Shown: one piece after another, positions 9,221-17,735 of the stretch
Layout: the number at the start of each line of letters is the position of its first letter
Numbering within the stretch: position 1 is the first letter of the stretch
Assembly: GCF_001677955.1 (NCBI RefSeq)
Contig: NZ_LELA01000079.1
Coordinates: 17,838 to 81,837, forward strand
Direction: 5' to 3'
DNA from: Chryseobacterium sp. BGARF1
Lineage (GTDB): Bacteria > Bacteroidota > Bacteroidia > Flavobacteriales > Weeksellaceae
Length of the DNA stretch: 64,000 nt
Program-made: the position numbers and the translations under genes
Notes under the pieces: model-generated
Seen by the model: the letters and a program-made list of their open reading frames with translations, nothing else
Databases searched by the model: none
Told to the model about the DNA's origin: nothing

Positions 9221-9288
9221 TCACAGATTACGCTTATTTTAAAGGATGATTACATCAAAAATTTTGTACTACTCTGTGGAATCTGTGA
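9221..9288. repeat. CACAGATT-family inverted repeat
   Basis: TCACAGATT (9221-9229) is inverted as AATCTGTGA (9280-9288) in the 189-nt gap between the divergent Lgt-like gene and guaC. The same words form the terminator at 6712-6765. It looks like a short dispersed intergenic element. Confidence 0.6.
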
Positions 9289-9384
9289 AAAAATTAAAAC
9301 TCTCATAAATAAACCATAAAATCATTTATTTTAAGCTTTTCTATCAATCTTTTCCCTAATTTTATTTAAAATAATTTCCAAATT

Positions 9385-10425
9385 ATGCGAATAGAAAATG
9401 ATATAAAGCTTGGTTTTAAAGATGTGATGTTCAGACCAAAACGTTCTACCTTAAAATCACGCTCAGAAGTAGATTTAAACAGAGAGTTTACCTTTCTTCA
9501 CACCAAAAAAAAATGGAAAGGTACACCGATCATTGCAGCCAATATGGATACGGTGGGAACTTTTGAAATGGCTCTTGAACTTTCCAAAGAAAATATTATT
9601 ACAGCCATTCATAAACATTACACCATTGAAGAATGGAGCCAATTTCTCAATAATCAACCCGAAAGTATTTATCAATATATCGCTTTAAGCACAGGAACCG
9701 GAAAAGCAGATGAAGAAAAGTTAAAAACGATTCTCGAAAACCACCCAAAAATTGAGTTTCTCTGTATTGATGTTGCCAATGGTTATTCTGAGCATTTTGT
9801 AGAATTTGTGAAGAGAGCAAGAGCTAATTTTCCCGATAAAATTATTATTGCGGGCAATGTGGTAACCGGAGAAATGGTAGAAGAGCTTCTTTTAGCAGGT
9901 GCAGACATTATCAAAGTGGGTATTGGCCCCGGTTCTGTGTGTACAACTAGGGTAAAAACGGGTGTTGGTTATCCGCAGTTATCTGCAATTATTGAAAGTT
10001 CTGATGCCGCTCATGGTTTGAAGGGTCACATTATTGCCGATGGAGGCTGCAAAGTTCCAGGCGATGTAGCCAAAGCTTTTGGCGGCGGAGCAGATTTTGT
10101 AATGCTCGGTGGAATGTTTGCAGGTCATGATGAAAGTGGTGGCGAAATGGTGGAAGAAAACGGTAAAAAATTCAAACTATTTTACGGAATGAGCTCAAAG
10201 ACAGCAATGGATAAACATTCAGGCGGTGTTGCAGAATACAGAGCTTCGGAAGGCAAAACGGTGAAAGTTCCATACAAAGGCGCAGTCATAGAAACGGTGA
10301 AAGATATTTTGGGCGGAGTACGCTCTACCTGTACTTACGTGGGTGCTTCTACCCTGAAAGAACTTTCTAAAAGAACGACTTTTATAAGAGTACAGGAGCA
10401 GGAAAATCAAGTTTATAATGAATAA
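9385..10425 (+). CDS. guaC: GMP reductase
   Basis: GuaC converts GMP to IMP with NADPH in purine salvage. The IMPDH/GMPR TIM-barrel is full length (346 aa) and lacks a CBS pair, which separates it from IMP dehydrogenase. Visible motifs are [15 protein letters not shown] at the N-terminus, [21 protein letters not shown] with the catalytic Cys, and [28 protein letters not shown] for phosphate binding. [23 protein letters not shown] is the GMPR active-site flap. It is a single gene followed by a hairpin. Confidence 0.95.
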   Translation: MRIENDIKLGFKDVMFRPKRSTLKSRSEVDLNREFTFLHTKKKWKGTPIIAANMDTVGTFEMALELSKENIITAIHKHYTIEEWSQFLNNQPESIYQYIALSTGTGKADEEKLKTILENHPKIEFLCIDVANGYSEHFVEFVKRARANFPDKIIIAGNVVTGEMVEELLLAGADIIKVGIGPGSVCTTRVKTGVGYPQLSAIIESSDAAHGLKGHIIADGGCKVPGDVAKAFGGGADFVMLGGMFAGHDESGGEMVEENGKKFKLFYGMSSKTAMDKHSGGVAEYRASEGKTVKVPYKGAVIETVKDILGGVRSTCTYVGASTLKELSKRTTFIRVQEQENQVYNE

Positions 10426-10511
10426 TTATTATCTAAATTTTTGGAAAATAAAATAAAAATATCAATATAAAACTTATTCTAAAACCCTATAAATAAAAGA
10501 TTTATTTAAAT

Positions 10512-10549
10512 AGAGGGCAAATTGAGGGGTAGATATTTTGCTCTTTTTC
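10512..10549 (+). terminator. Probable guaC terminator
   Basis: AGAGGGCAAA (10512-10521) pairs imperfectly with TTTGCTCT (10537-10544), and a T-run follows. It lies 87 nt after the guaC stop. Confidence 0.55.
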
Positions 10550-10609
10550 CTAGTTTTTCTTCTATTTGTACCGTTCAAAAAAAACTAGAATCCGAATGAT
10601 GGAGGAAAA

Positions 10610-10668
10610 TTAATCTCCGGAGATTTTTAAACCTATTGAGTTTAAAATCTTCGGGGATTTTTTATTTA
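10610..10668 (+). terminator. Second long hairpin with T-tail in the guaC-downstream gap
   Basis: A ~21-bp imperfect stem (10610-10631 with 10640-10662) includes the self-complementary core AATCTCCGGAGATT at 10612-10625, and TTTTTTT follows. Another terminator already lies upstream, so this may end a small RNA or leader transcribed from about 10550. No small ORF stands out. Confidence 0.5.
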
Positions 10669-11043
10669 TTAAACCTAATTTTATAATAAAATATGACTCC
10701 TTTCCTACTCCTCGTTTATCAAAAATTCAATAGTTTTTGAGATTACAATAAATAATTTATTATGCATCGGTTTTAATTTATAACAAATTTCAAAACCATA
10801 TATCTTATGATGTATTTAATGCAAACAGCAAACTTCTCTTATTTTTAAGTAAAAAAGGAGAATTATATTTTATTAATTTATTGAAATTAAGCTGGCTGGC
10901 ACCTTTTATTTTTCAATAAATCACTTTATAATGGCACAATAGTTGTGCAAAAAATATTTCGTCAAAAAAAGACAGAAACACCCATGGATAGGGCATTTTG
11001 TTCATTTTTAGATTTAATAAATTAATAATACCAAATTATTTAA
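10669..11043. other. Non-coding gap upstream of TPR/HTH regulator
   Basis: This stretch is about 375 nt of AT-rich sequence without a credible gene. The only structure noted is a small hairpin with arms GCACAA/TTGTGC near 10933-10947, roughly 100 nt before the downstream start codon. It could be part of a 5' leader. No TAnnTTTG promoter was found. Confidence 0.4.
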
Positions 11044-12540
11044 ATGGGTTACTTCCATTCTTTCAAATATCTATTTAGTTTTATTCTTTTGAGCAATTGT
11101 TTTTATGCTCAAAGCCAGCCTGATGTTGATTTTTTGGTGAAACAAATCAACACCATCCATTTGTCCGGACAATCTGACCAAGTTTTGGAAGCTACACAGA
11201 AACTTATTAAATTATCTCATATTTCAAAAAATGATAAGGGTTTATCGTATGGCAATTATTTTTTAGCATCCTATCATTACGATCATGCCAATTTCAAACA
11301 AAGTATTGATTATGCAAAGAAAGCACAACAATATTCTTCCTATTTAGAGCGTGATCAAACCCATGCAGCTAATATTTCGTCATTATTAGCCGGAAACTAT
11401 CTACTTCTCGAGCTCTATACCCTATCTTTTAAGAATTACAGAAAATCGCTTGAAATCTTAAAAAACAAGGCAAACAAAACAACTTCAGATGCTCTTATAG
11501 AATGTAGTGTTTATTCTCATATGAGTTACATCTATGATAATATAAATAAGCCGGATTCTACTCTTTATTATTTGCAGAAAGAAGCTAAAATTCTTAAAAA
11601 AATCGACTTAAAATATGCTTATATTCAAAAAGGGTGTTCGTCTTTAGGATTTGGAAATTATTATTTGAATAAAAATAATACAGATTCTGCCCAATATTAT
11701 TATAACAAATCATTAAATCATTTTAAAAATAAGATACATCCTTGCAAAATAGAATCTCTAATTGGCCTCGGAAATCTATATACTTTTCAAAAAAACTATC
11801 CCAAAGCTCAAGCTTTCTATGATTTGGCTTTAAAGAGTTTTAATCAGCATCATTTCCCTGATATTCTGAGCGAATTATACAAAAAAATTGCAGAGTTGAA
11901 AGTCTCCCAAGGAGCTATTACAGAAGCAAAATATTATCAAGATCTTTACCTTAACATTCAGAAGAAACTTGATGACAAAATGAAGAAGGAAAGAGATTTT
12001 GCACTAAATGAGGTAATGAAAGAAGAAAAAATAAAGAACAATCTTGAAGTAAAAAAAACTCAGAGAACGACTTTTATTATTATTTCTTTATTGGTTTTAA
12101 TGACTGTATTTATTATTATTTATCTTCTTAAAAAAACGAAATCTAAGAATCTGGAATCTATTGAAATTACAAAAAAACTGATTAAAGAAAAAGAAATTAC
12201 AGAACAGGAAACGCATAAACTGAAACTACAGGTAAATGAAGCCTTTGAAGAGATTATACAACTTGCAAAAGATAATAGCCCTTCATTTTACACAAGATTT
12301 CAGGAGGTTTATCCCAAATTTCAGTCTAAAATGCTTCTGCTTAATGAAAATCTGAAACCGAGTGAACTCACCTTTGCAGCCTATGTCTATCTTGGTTTTA
12401 CAACAAAAGAAATTGCAGATTATACTTTTAAAGCAATAAAAACAATAGAAAATAATCGTTATAATTTTAGAAAAAAGATTAATCTTTCTCCGGAAAAAGA
12501 CTTTCAGGTATGGCTTAGAAATTACATCGATACAGAATAA
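11044..12540 (+). CDS. TPR-containing membrane protein with C-terminal LuxR-like HTH
   Basis: The 498-aa protein starts with a signal peptide (ending near CFYAQSQ). TPR-like helical repeats cover about residues 35-310 (FKNYRKSLEILKNKA, AQAFYDLALKSFNQHH). One membrane helix at about 343-365 (TFIIISLLVLMTVFIIIYLL) is followed by a cytosolic coiled coil. A C-terminal helix-turn-helix at about 440-490 (LTFAAYVYLGFTTKEIADYTFKAIKTIENNRYNFRKKINL) resembles the LuxR/GerE DNA-binding domain. This one-component architecture, with a periplasmic TPR sensor and cytoplasmic HTH, is common in Flavobacteriia. The signal and target genes are unknown. It stands alone. Confidence 0.8.
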   Translation: MGYFHSFKYLFSFILLSNCFYAQSQPDVDFLVKQINTIHLSGQSDQVLEATQKLIKLSHISKNDKGLSYGNYFLASYHYDHANFKQSIDYAKKAQQYSSYLERDQTHAANISSLLAGNYLLLELYTLSFKNYRKSLEILKNKANKTTSDALIECSVYSHMSYIYDNINKPDSTLYYLQKEAKILKKIDLKYAYIQKGCSSLGFGNYYLNKNNTDSAQYYYNKSLNHFKNKIHPCKIESLIGLGNLYTFQKNYPKAQAFYDLALKSFNQHHFPDILSELYKKIAELKVSQGAITEAKYYQDLYLNIQKKLDDKMKKERDFALNEVMKEEKIKNNLEVKKTQRTTFIIISLLVLMTVFIIIYLLKKTKSKNLESIEITKKLIKEKEITEQETHKLKLQVNEAFEEIIQLAKDNSPSFYTRFQEVYPKFQSKMLLLNENLKPSELTFAAYVYLGFTTKEIADYTFKAIKTIENNRYNFRKKINLSPEKDFQVWLRNYIDTE

Positions 12541-12541
12541 C

Positions 12542-12577
12542 AAAAAAATCCCTTTCATAAAAATTATGAAAGGGATT
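12542..12577 (-). terminator. fabG terminator (also able to pair for the + strand gene)
   Basis: A perfect 14-bp stem, 12547-12560 with 12564-12577, closes on loop AAA. Read on the minus strand it ends in a T-run, so it should terminate fabG. The + strand side has only a weak AT tail. Confidence 0.85.
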
Positions 12578-12600
12578 ATATATTTTAGAATAAAATTTTC

Positions 12601-13344
12601 TTACGTCAACATTCCGCCGTCAACGTTTAAAACCTGACCGGAAATATAAGAAGACATCTCGCTACCAAAGAAAACGCAAGCATTCGCTACATCTTCTGGT
12701 TGTCCTCCTCTTTTCAAAGGAATTCCTTCTCTCCATCCCTGAACTGTTTTTTCGTCTAAAGCAGCTGTCATTTCAGTTTCAATAAATCCTGGAGCGATTG
12801 CGTTGCAACGGATGTTTCTTGAACCTAACTCCAAAGCAATAGATTTTGTAAATCCGATAACTCCAGCTTTAGAAGCAGCATAATTTGCCTGTCCTGCATT
12901 TCCTTTTACACCCACAACAGAAGTCATATTGATGATAGAGCCCGATTTAGCCTTCATCATTGGCTTAATTACAGCCTTCGTAAGGTTGAATACAGAATCT
13001 AAATTTACTTTGATAATCGTATCCCAATCGTCTTTTGACATTCTCATCAAAAGATTGTCTTTGGTAATTCCTGCATTGTTTACCAAAATATCAATTTTAC
13101 CAAACTCAGCCATTACATCATCTACCAATTTTTGTGCAGCATCGTAATCTGATGCATCAGACTGATAACCTTTAATCTGAGTAACAGAACTTAAAGCAGT
13201 TTCCAATTCTTTCGCTTTTTCTACAGAACCGGCATATGTAAATGCTACTTTTGCACCTTGTTGAGCAAAAATTTCAGCAATTCCTTTTCCGATTCCTCTT
13301 GTAGCTCCGGTAATTAGCGCTACTTTTCCTTCTAATAGTTTCAT
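12601..13344 (-). CDS. fabG: 3-oxoacyl-[acyl-carrier-protein] reductase
   Basis: FabG reduces beta-ketoacyl-ACP with NADPH in type II fatty-acid synthesis. It is a classical SDR of 247 aa: TGxxxGIG as TGATRGIGKG, NNAG at about 88-91, and a Ser-Tyr-Lys triad in INMTSVVGVKGNAGQANYAASKAG. The product continues to IAPGFIETEMTAAL and ends in the typical YISGQVLNVDGGMLT. A single gene with its own terminator. Confidence 0.95.
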   Translation of the reverse strand: MKLLEGKVALITGATRGIGKGIAEIFAQQGAKVAFTYAGSVEKAKELETALSSVTQIKGYQSDASDYDAAQKLVDDVMAEFGKIDILVNNAGITKDNLLMRMSKDDWDTIIKVNLDSVFNLTKAVIKPMMKAKSGSIINMTSVVGVKGNAGQANYAASKAGVIGFTKSIALELGSRNIRCNAIAPGFIETEMTAALDEKTVQGWREGIPLKRGGQPEDVANACVFFGSEMSSYISGQVLNVDGGMLT

Positions 13345-13451
13345 ATAATGATTATTTATTTAAAAAATCTAAATAACTTGAGTGGTTTAAAATTATTCAG
13401 TTTGCAAATATATATATTTTGTTTTTGCGAGTTTTAAATCAAATTGATATT

Positions 13452-14924
13452 CTAAAACATCAATTTGTCTTCTGAAGAACTAAAATTAAGCACTTCTGAT
13501 TCTTTATCTTTGGTAAGCGTAAGCTTTTTGTTGTCTGCAGAATATTTATCGTAAATTACCTCTTTAAGAGGTTCATTCTTAAGATTGGTGACCCCAAATT
13601 TATCTCCTTTCTGTACCACAACTTCATTTCCTGAAACAAAACTTATAATATCATCGTAGATAAAAGGAACAATCTCTTTTCCTTCTTCATCAAGCATTCC
13701 GTAAAGGTTTTCTTTATTTTTACAGATGATCGCAGGATAAAATTGAAACGGTTTTATAGAAACAATATCTTTAATGGGCGTATAAGATTTATCTTGTGGT
13801 GAAAACTTATAATAAACGTCGTCTTTTTTAACGATTACATTATTAAAGAAGATTTTTTCAATCTGAAATCCTTCATCCAAAACACTTTCAAAGTTTTTAT
13901 CTAAAAGTCTTTCTTCGCCATCCGTGCTTACAAAAACATAATCTTCATTCTTTATTTTAAAACCTTCTACTACATCATATTCTTTAGGCAAAATAATTTC
14001 TCCACTAATTTTAACAACCGCAATTTTAGGATTTTTAGAGTCTTTGAGCGTTTTAAAAATACCATTAAACAAATGATTTACATAATGATATTCGGTAGGG
14101 AAAACCGTTCTTTCTGCTTTAGAAAAAACGCTTACTTTGTTGTCTTTAATAAGGTAAATATAATTCCTGCCTACAAAGGCCTGTTCGTAGATATTTTCTG
14201 CCAAAACCTTCTCATTTTCATCTACAATTCCATACTTATTTTTAGCAATGTTTTTCGTGATTAAAAATGGATAACCATTAATGTCTTCGATATAATGATT
14301 TGAAAATTGACTCACCGTTTTACCATCGATATCAATCACATCTCCTGTTTTTGTTCCGGTTTGTAAGTAAACTTTTCCCTTATAAAACTTCAAGTTTTCC
14401 TTAAATTCTCTATCAGAAACTTGTTGACCGTCAAAATTATAAATAAACCAAAGTTTATCTTTTTTAACAAAAAATCTGCTGTCGTTTGCGAATTCTATTT
14501 TATCCTGATCCTGAATAATTTGTTTTCCATTGTAATCATAAACACCATCTTTTCCATCTTTTGATATAATCAAACGGTCTTTATTTTCCCAGGTTTTATA
14601 TTTAAACTTGTCTAATGGGATTAACTGATTTCCTTTTCCGTCAATTAAAGCCATTTTCCCGTTCGATTCTCCCTCTTTTACTTTCAAAATAAATCGATCT
14701 TTCGAAAGACGAAGAATTTCACTTTTATAAGGATATGTAAAAGAAATAGTTCCTAGAGAATCTATTATAGAGATACTTCCGGTATCAGAATCGTTAATGA
14801 TTCCGTAACCGTTGGTATAAAAGCGTACTTCTTTCCCAACTTGTTTAGACAATAATATCTCTTTGTACTGATTGGTCTGTGCTGAAAAAATGCCTGAAAA
14901 AAGAATGAAAACTATTTTTTTCAC
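13452..14924 (-). CDS. WG-repeat-containing secreted protein
   Basis: The protein is 490 aa with a short signal peptide (ending IFSAQ). It carries multiple degenerate WG/beta-hairpin repeats, clearest in NLYGMLDEEGKEIVPFIYDDI and KYGIVDENEKVLAENIYEQ (pattern YGhhDxxGxxhhxxxYD). Such repeats form beta-propeller-like surfaces in envelope proteins of unknown function. It ends 107 nt after the fabG start and begins 5 nt downstream of rsmI, so it may be co-transcribed with rsmI and the acidic protein. Confidence 0.75.
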   Translation of the reverse strand: MKKIVFILFSGIFSAQTNQYKEILLSKQVGKEVRFYTNGYGIINDSDTGSISIIDSLGTISFTYPYKSEILRLSKDRFILKVKEGESNGKMALIDGKGNQLIPLDKFKYKTWENKDRLIISKDGKDGVYDYNGKQIIQDQDKIEFANDSRFFVKKDKLWFIYNFDGQQVSDREFKENLKFYKGKVYLQTGTKTGDVIDIDGKTVSQFSNHYIEDINGYPFLITKNIAKNKYGIVDENEKVLAENIYEQAFVGRNYIYLIKDNKVSVFSKAERTVFPTEYHYVNHLFNGIFKTLKDSKNPKIAVVKISGEIILPKEYDVVEGFKIKNEDYVFVSTDGEERLLDKNFESVLDEGFQIEKIFFNNVIVKKDDVYYKFSPQDKSYTPIKDIVSIKPFQFYPAIICKNKENLYGMLDEEGKEIVPFIYDDIISFVSGNEVVVQKGDKFGVTNLKNEPLKEVIYDKYSADNKKLTLTKDKESEVLNFSSSEDKLMF

Positions 14925-14929
14925 TGAAA

Positions 14930-15607
14930 TTACTTTAAAGAATTATTAACGATTAAAACAATTTCACCTTTTAAAGTTTTGCTTTTAGAAAATTCAATTA
15001 ATTCATTGATTGTCCCTCTTTTAGTCTCTTCAAATTTTTTCGAGATTTCACGGCTTAAACTCGCTCTGGTCTCTTCACCAAAAAATTCTTTGATTTGTTC
15101 TAAAGTCGTATTTATTTTATGTGGACTTTCGTATAAAACGATTGTTCTTTTCTCTTCAGCAAGCTGTTTTAGCTTCGTTTGTCTTCCTTTTTTCGGTGGA
15201 AGAAATCCAGCAAAAAGAAATTCATTATTGGGCAAACCCGAGACCACCAAAGCCGGAATTAATGCCGTTGCACCAGGAAGGCAAATCATTTGAATATTAT
15301 GATCCGTCCCTGCTTTCGCCAATAAATAACCGGGATCTGAAATTCCGGGGGTTCCTGCATCGGTAATAATGGCAATGTTTTGACCGTTTTTAAGGTCTGC
15401 AATTACTTTTTCAGTGGCTTGATGCTCATTATGAAGATGATAAGACCTTAAAGGTTTTGAAATCTCATAATGCTTCAATAAAACTCCCGAAGTTCGGGTA
15501 TCTTCACACAAAATATAATCTACTTCTTTCAGCGTATTAATCGCTCTGAAAGTCATGTCTTCAAGATTTCCGACCGGTGTCGGAACAAAATATAAAATAC
15601 CGCTCAA
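14930..15607 (-). CDS. rsmI: 16S rRNA (cytidine(1402)-2'-O)-methyltransferase
   Basis: RsmI methylates the ribose of C1402 in 16S rRNA with SAM. The 225-aa SUMT/tetrapyrrole-methylase fold shows LYFVPTPVGNLEDMTFRAI at the N-terminus, CEDTRTSGVLLKHY, ITDAGTPGISDPGY and CLPGATALIPALVVSGLP, all strongly conserved in RsmI. It lacks the C-terminal helical extension of the longer E. coli protein (286 aa). It is packed 3 nt from the acidic repeat gene upstream. Confidence 0.94.
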   Translation of the reverse strand: MSGILYFVPTPVGNLEDMTFRAINTLKEVDYILCEDTRTSGVLLKHYEISKPLRSYHLHNEHQATEKVIADLKNGQNIAIITDAGTPGISDPGYLLAKAGTDHNIQMICLPGATALIPALVVSGLPNNEFLFAGFLPPKKGRQTKLKQLAEEKRTIVLYESPHKINTTLEQIKEFFGEETRASLSREISKKFEETKRGTINELIEFSKSKTLKGEIVLIVNNSLK

Positions 15608-15610
15608 AAT

Positions 15611-17035
15611 TTATAAAAATTTATTTTCTACCAATACCCAAAGTCTTTGGGCATATTCATCTACTTTATCCCATTTTCTGTCATAATACAGCTCGCTGAG
15701 AAACTCTTTTGCCTCTTCTAAGTCTTTACATTTGTTAAGCTCAGAAATCGACAAATTCAAATCTGTCTGGCTTCCGTTAAAAAGAACCTTTGTAAAAGCA
15801 ATTCTGTCATTCAAATCAAGTTTGAACTCTGGTCTTTGCTTTTCTGCTTCCATAAATTGAGTCGGAATATTTGTTTTTATTAAACTTCCGGTATCTTCTT
15901 TTACAACAGGGATTTCAACTTTTTCATGTGGAGTTTCTCTTTCCAAAGGATCATCATCAAATAAGGTTTGAATTGATTTTAAGCCTCTTATACTAGCAAG
16001 CTTTATTTTCTGTTTCTGATGATAGTCATCCAGATCTTCAAAACTTTCGTCAGATCTCGGAACTTCGGTTACTTTATCAGATTGAGGTTTATCAATATCT
16101 ACAATCTTTCTTCTGTCAGGATCTTCCGTTTTAAACTCAGTTTTTTCTTCATCAGAAATTTCAGAGTCTTTTTTAATTTCACTTAAAATAGATTCTACAT
16201 TAGAGTTCTCAGTGATGATCTCATCATTTTCATGATCAAAGGTTGAAACATATTCTGTTTCTTCAATCAACATTTCACCTTCGTTGCTTTCTGTTTCAAA
16301 ACCTTCGGTATTTATTTGATCTTCTAAAGATCCTTTCTCAGAATTAGCGTTTTCTTCTTCAATAATTTCATTGAGCTGATTGCTGAAAACAACTTCTTCC
16401 TCTGTAACCGAGTCATTAAAAATATCTTCATTAAAATCATCATCACTTTCTGGCTGAGAATCTTCCAGAATTCGGTCTTCATCTACAAAACTCAAAACAT
16501 GGTCAGGATTTTCTGATTCTTCATCAATTTCATTTAATTGATTATTAAAAATCGCTTCCTCTTCTAATTCTAAATGATCCGAAATCTCATCTGAAACAAA
16601 ATTTTCATTAGCTTCAGGATGATTTTCTTCGGCAAGGTTGACGATATTCTCGTAGAAATCATTTTCAATAATTTCATTGAGCTGATTATTAAAAATAGCT
16701 TCCTCTTCCTCCACTTGATACTTAGTTTCGGATTCAGAAAAAGAATCTTTTCCTATTTCGTTCAGTTCATTATTAAAAATTGCTTCTTCTTCGGTCACCA
16801 AATAACTTGAAACCGAAGAATCATCATTCCTATAATCCGAAAAATTCAAATTTTCACGTTGATAATCTCCCAGATTTTTATCCAACAACTTCAAAAAAGC
16901 AATTTTTTCCACAAGATCATTCAAGAGATCATGTTTAGAAATCAGTTCGTCAACATTGTTTATTCTGTCCAAAATATCAATGATATTCTTGGATTCAAAA
17001 AAAATCTTATCCTTTAAATCTTGAATGTTCTGCAT
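15611..17035 (-). CDS. Acidic protein with four EEEAIFNNQLNEI-type repeats
   Basis: This 474-aa protein is not recognised. The middle (about 70-320) is highly acidic and low complexity. It carries four copies of a 13-residue motif, EEE[AV][IV]F[NS]N[QE]LNEI, spaced irregularly. The N-terminal 60 residues and the C-terminal 80 residues (AFTKVLFNGSQTDLNLSISELNKCKDLEEAKEFL...) look folded and helical. No signal peptide is present, so it is probably cytoplasmic. The repeated motif could be a linear binding site for a partner. It lies directly upstream of rsmI and divergent from tdk. Confidence 0.75.
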   Translation of the reverse strand: MQNIQDLKDKIFFESKNIIDILDRINNVDELISKHDLLNDLVEKIAFLKLLDKNLGDYQRENLNFSDYRNDDSSVSSYLVTEEEAIFNNELNEIGKDSFSESETKYQVEEEEAIFNNQLNEIIENDFYENIVNLAEENHPEANENFVSDEISDHLELEEEAIFNNQLNEIDEESENPDHVLSFVDEDRILEDSQPESDDDFNEDIFNDSVTEEEVVFSNQLNEIIEEENANSEKGSLEDQINTEGFETESNEGEMLIEETEYVSTFDHENDEIITENSNVESILSEIKKDSEISDEEKTEFKTEDPDRRKIVDIDKPQSDKVTEVPRSDESFEDLDDYHQKQKIKLASIRGLKSIQTLFDDDPLERETPHEKVEIPVVKEDTGSLIKTNIPTQFMEAEKQRPEFKLDLNDRIAFTKVLFNGSQTDLNLSISELNKCKDLEEAKEFLSELYYDRKWDKVDEYAQRLWVLVENKFL

Positions 17036-17066
17036 TGTAGATTCTTATTAAAATTGCTTACTTTTG
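17035..17066 (+). promoter_or_regulatory. tdk promoter (-33 TTG / -7 TACTTTTG)
   Basis: TTG at 17035-17037 is followed after 21 nt by TACTTTTG (17059-17066), an exact TAnnTTTG match. The tdk ATG is 29 nt further on. Part of it overlaps the first codon of the divergent acidic-protein gene. Confidence 0.65.
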
Positions 17067-17095
17067 ATGTTAAAATATTACGGCTAATTTAACAA

Positions 17096-17686
17096 ATGTT
17101 TTTAGAAAATACAATTAATCATTCCAAACAAAGTGGTTGGATGGAAGTTATTTGTGGCTCAATGTTTTCCGGAAAAACCGAAGAGTTGATCCGAAGACTG
17201 AGGAGGGCAGAAATGGCGGGGCAAAATGTGGAGATTTTTAAACCTAAAACCGATACGAGATATTCTGATGAAGATGTCGTTTCGCACAACAAAAACAAGA
17301 TCCGCAGTACTGCGGTAGAAAATCCTGATGAAATTATTTTATTGGGGTCAAATTGTGATGTCGTGGGAATTGATGAAGCACAGTTTTTTGACGAAAGTAT
17401 CGTTGATGTAGCCAATCATTTGGCAAATAATGGAATTCGCGTGGTCATAGCTGGTTTGGATATGGATTTTCTGGGACGACCTTTCGGCCCTATGCCCTAT
17501 TTGATGGCGACTGCAGAATATGTAACAAAAGTACACGCGATTTGCAGAAGAACAGGAAATCTGGCTAATTATTCTATGAGAACTTCTGAAGGAAAAGATT
17601 TGGTAGAACTTGGAGAAACAGAAGCTTATGATGCGGTAAGCCGAAGAGTTTTTGTAGATGAAGTTTTGAATAAAGAAAATAATTAA
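17096..17686 (+). CDS. tdk: Thymidine kinase
   Basis: This enzyme phosphorylates thymidine with ATP in salvage. The type II TK fold is 196 aa with P-loop GSMFSGKTEELIRRLRR near residues 22-38. IDEAQFFD is the Walker B/DEAQ motif, and AGLDMDFLGRPFGPMPYLMA is the lasso region. The zinc-ribbon cysteines are reduced: a Cys is present in HAICRRTG, but the second pair is not obvious, as in several Bacteroidota TKs. It has its own promoter and leads the murF-alr run. Confidence 0.94.
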   Translation: MFLENTINHSKQSGWMEVICGSMFSGKTEELIRRLRRAEMAGQNVEIFKPKTDTRYSDEDVVSHNKNKIRSTAVENPDEIILLGSNCDVVGIDEAQFFDESIVDVANHLANNGIRVVIAGLDMDFLGRPFGPMPYLMATAEYVTKVHAICRRTGNLANYSMRTSEGKDLVELGETEAYDAVSRRVFVDEVLNKENN

Positions 17687-17735
17687 ATTAGCATACAAGC
17701 CAAGGAAGGCAAAAAAATAAAGCAGAAAGGCACCA

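Noticed and set aside
17119..17698. Minus-strand frames of 98 and 116 aa opposite tdk
   Set aside because: Antisense to thymidine kinase; low-complexity composition and no independent support.
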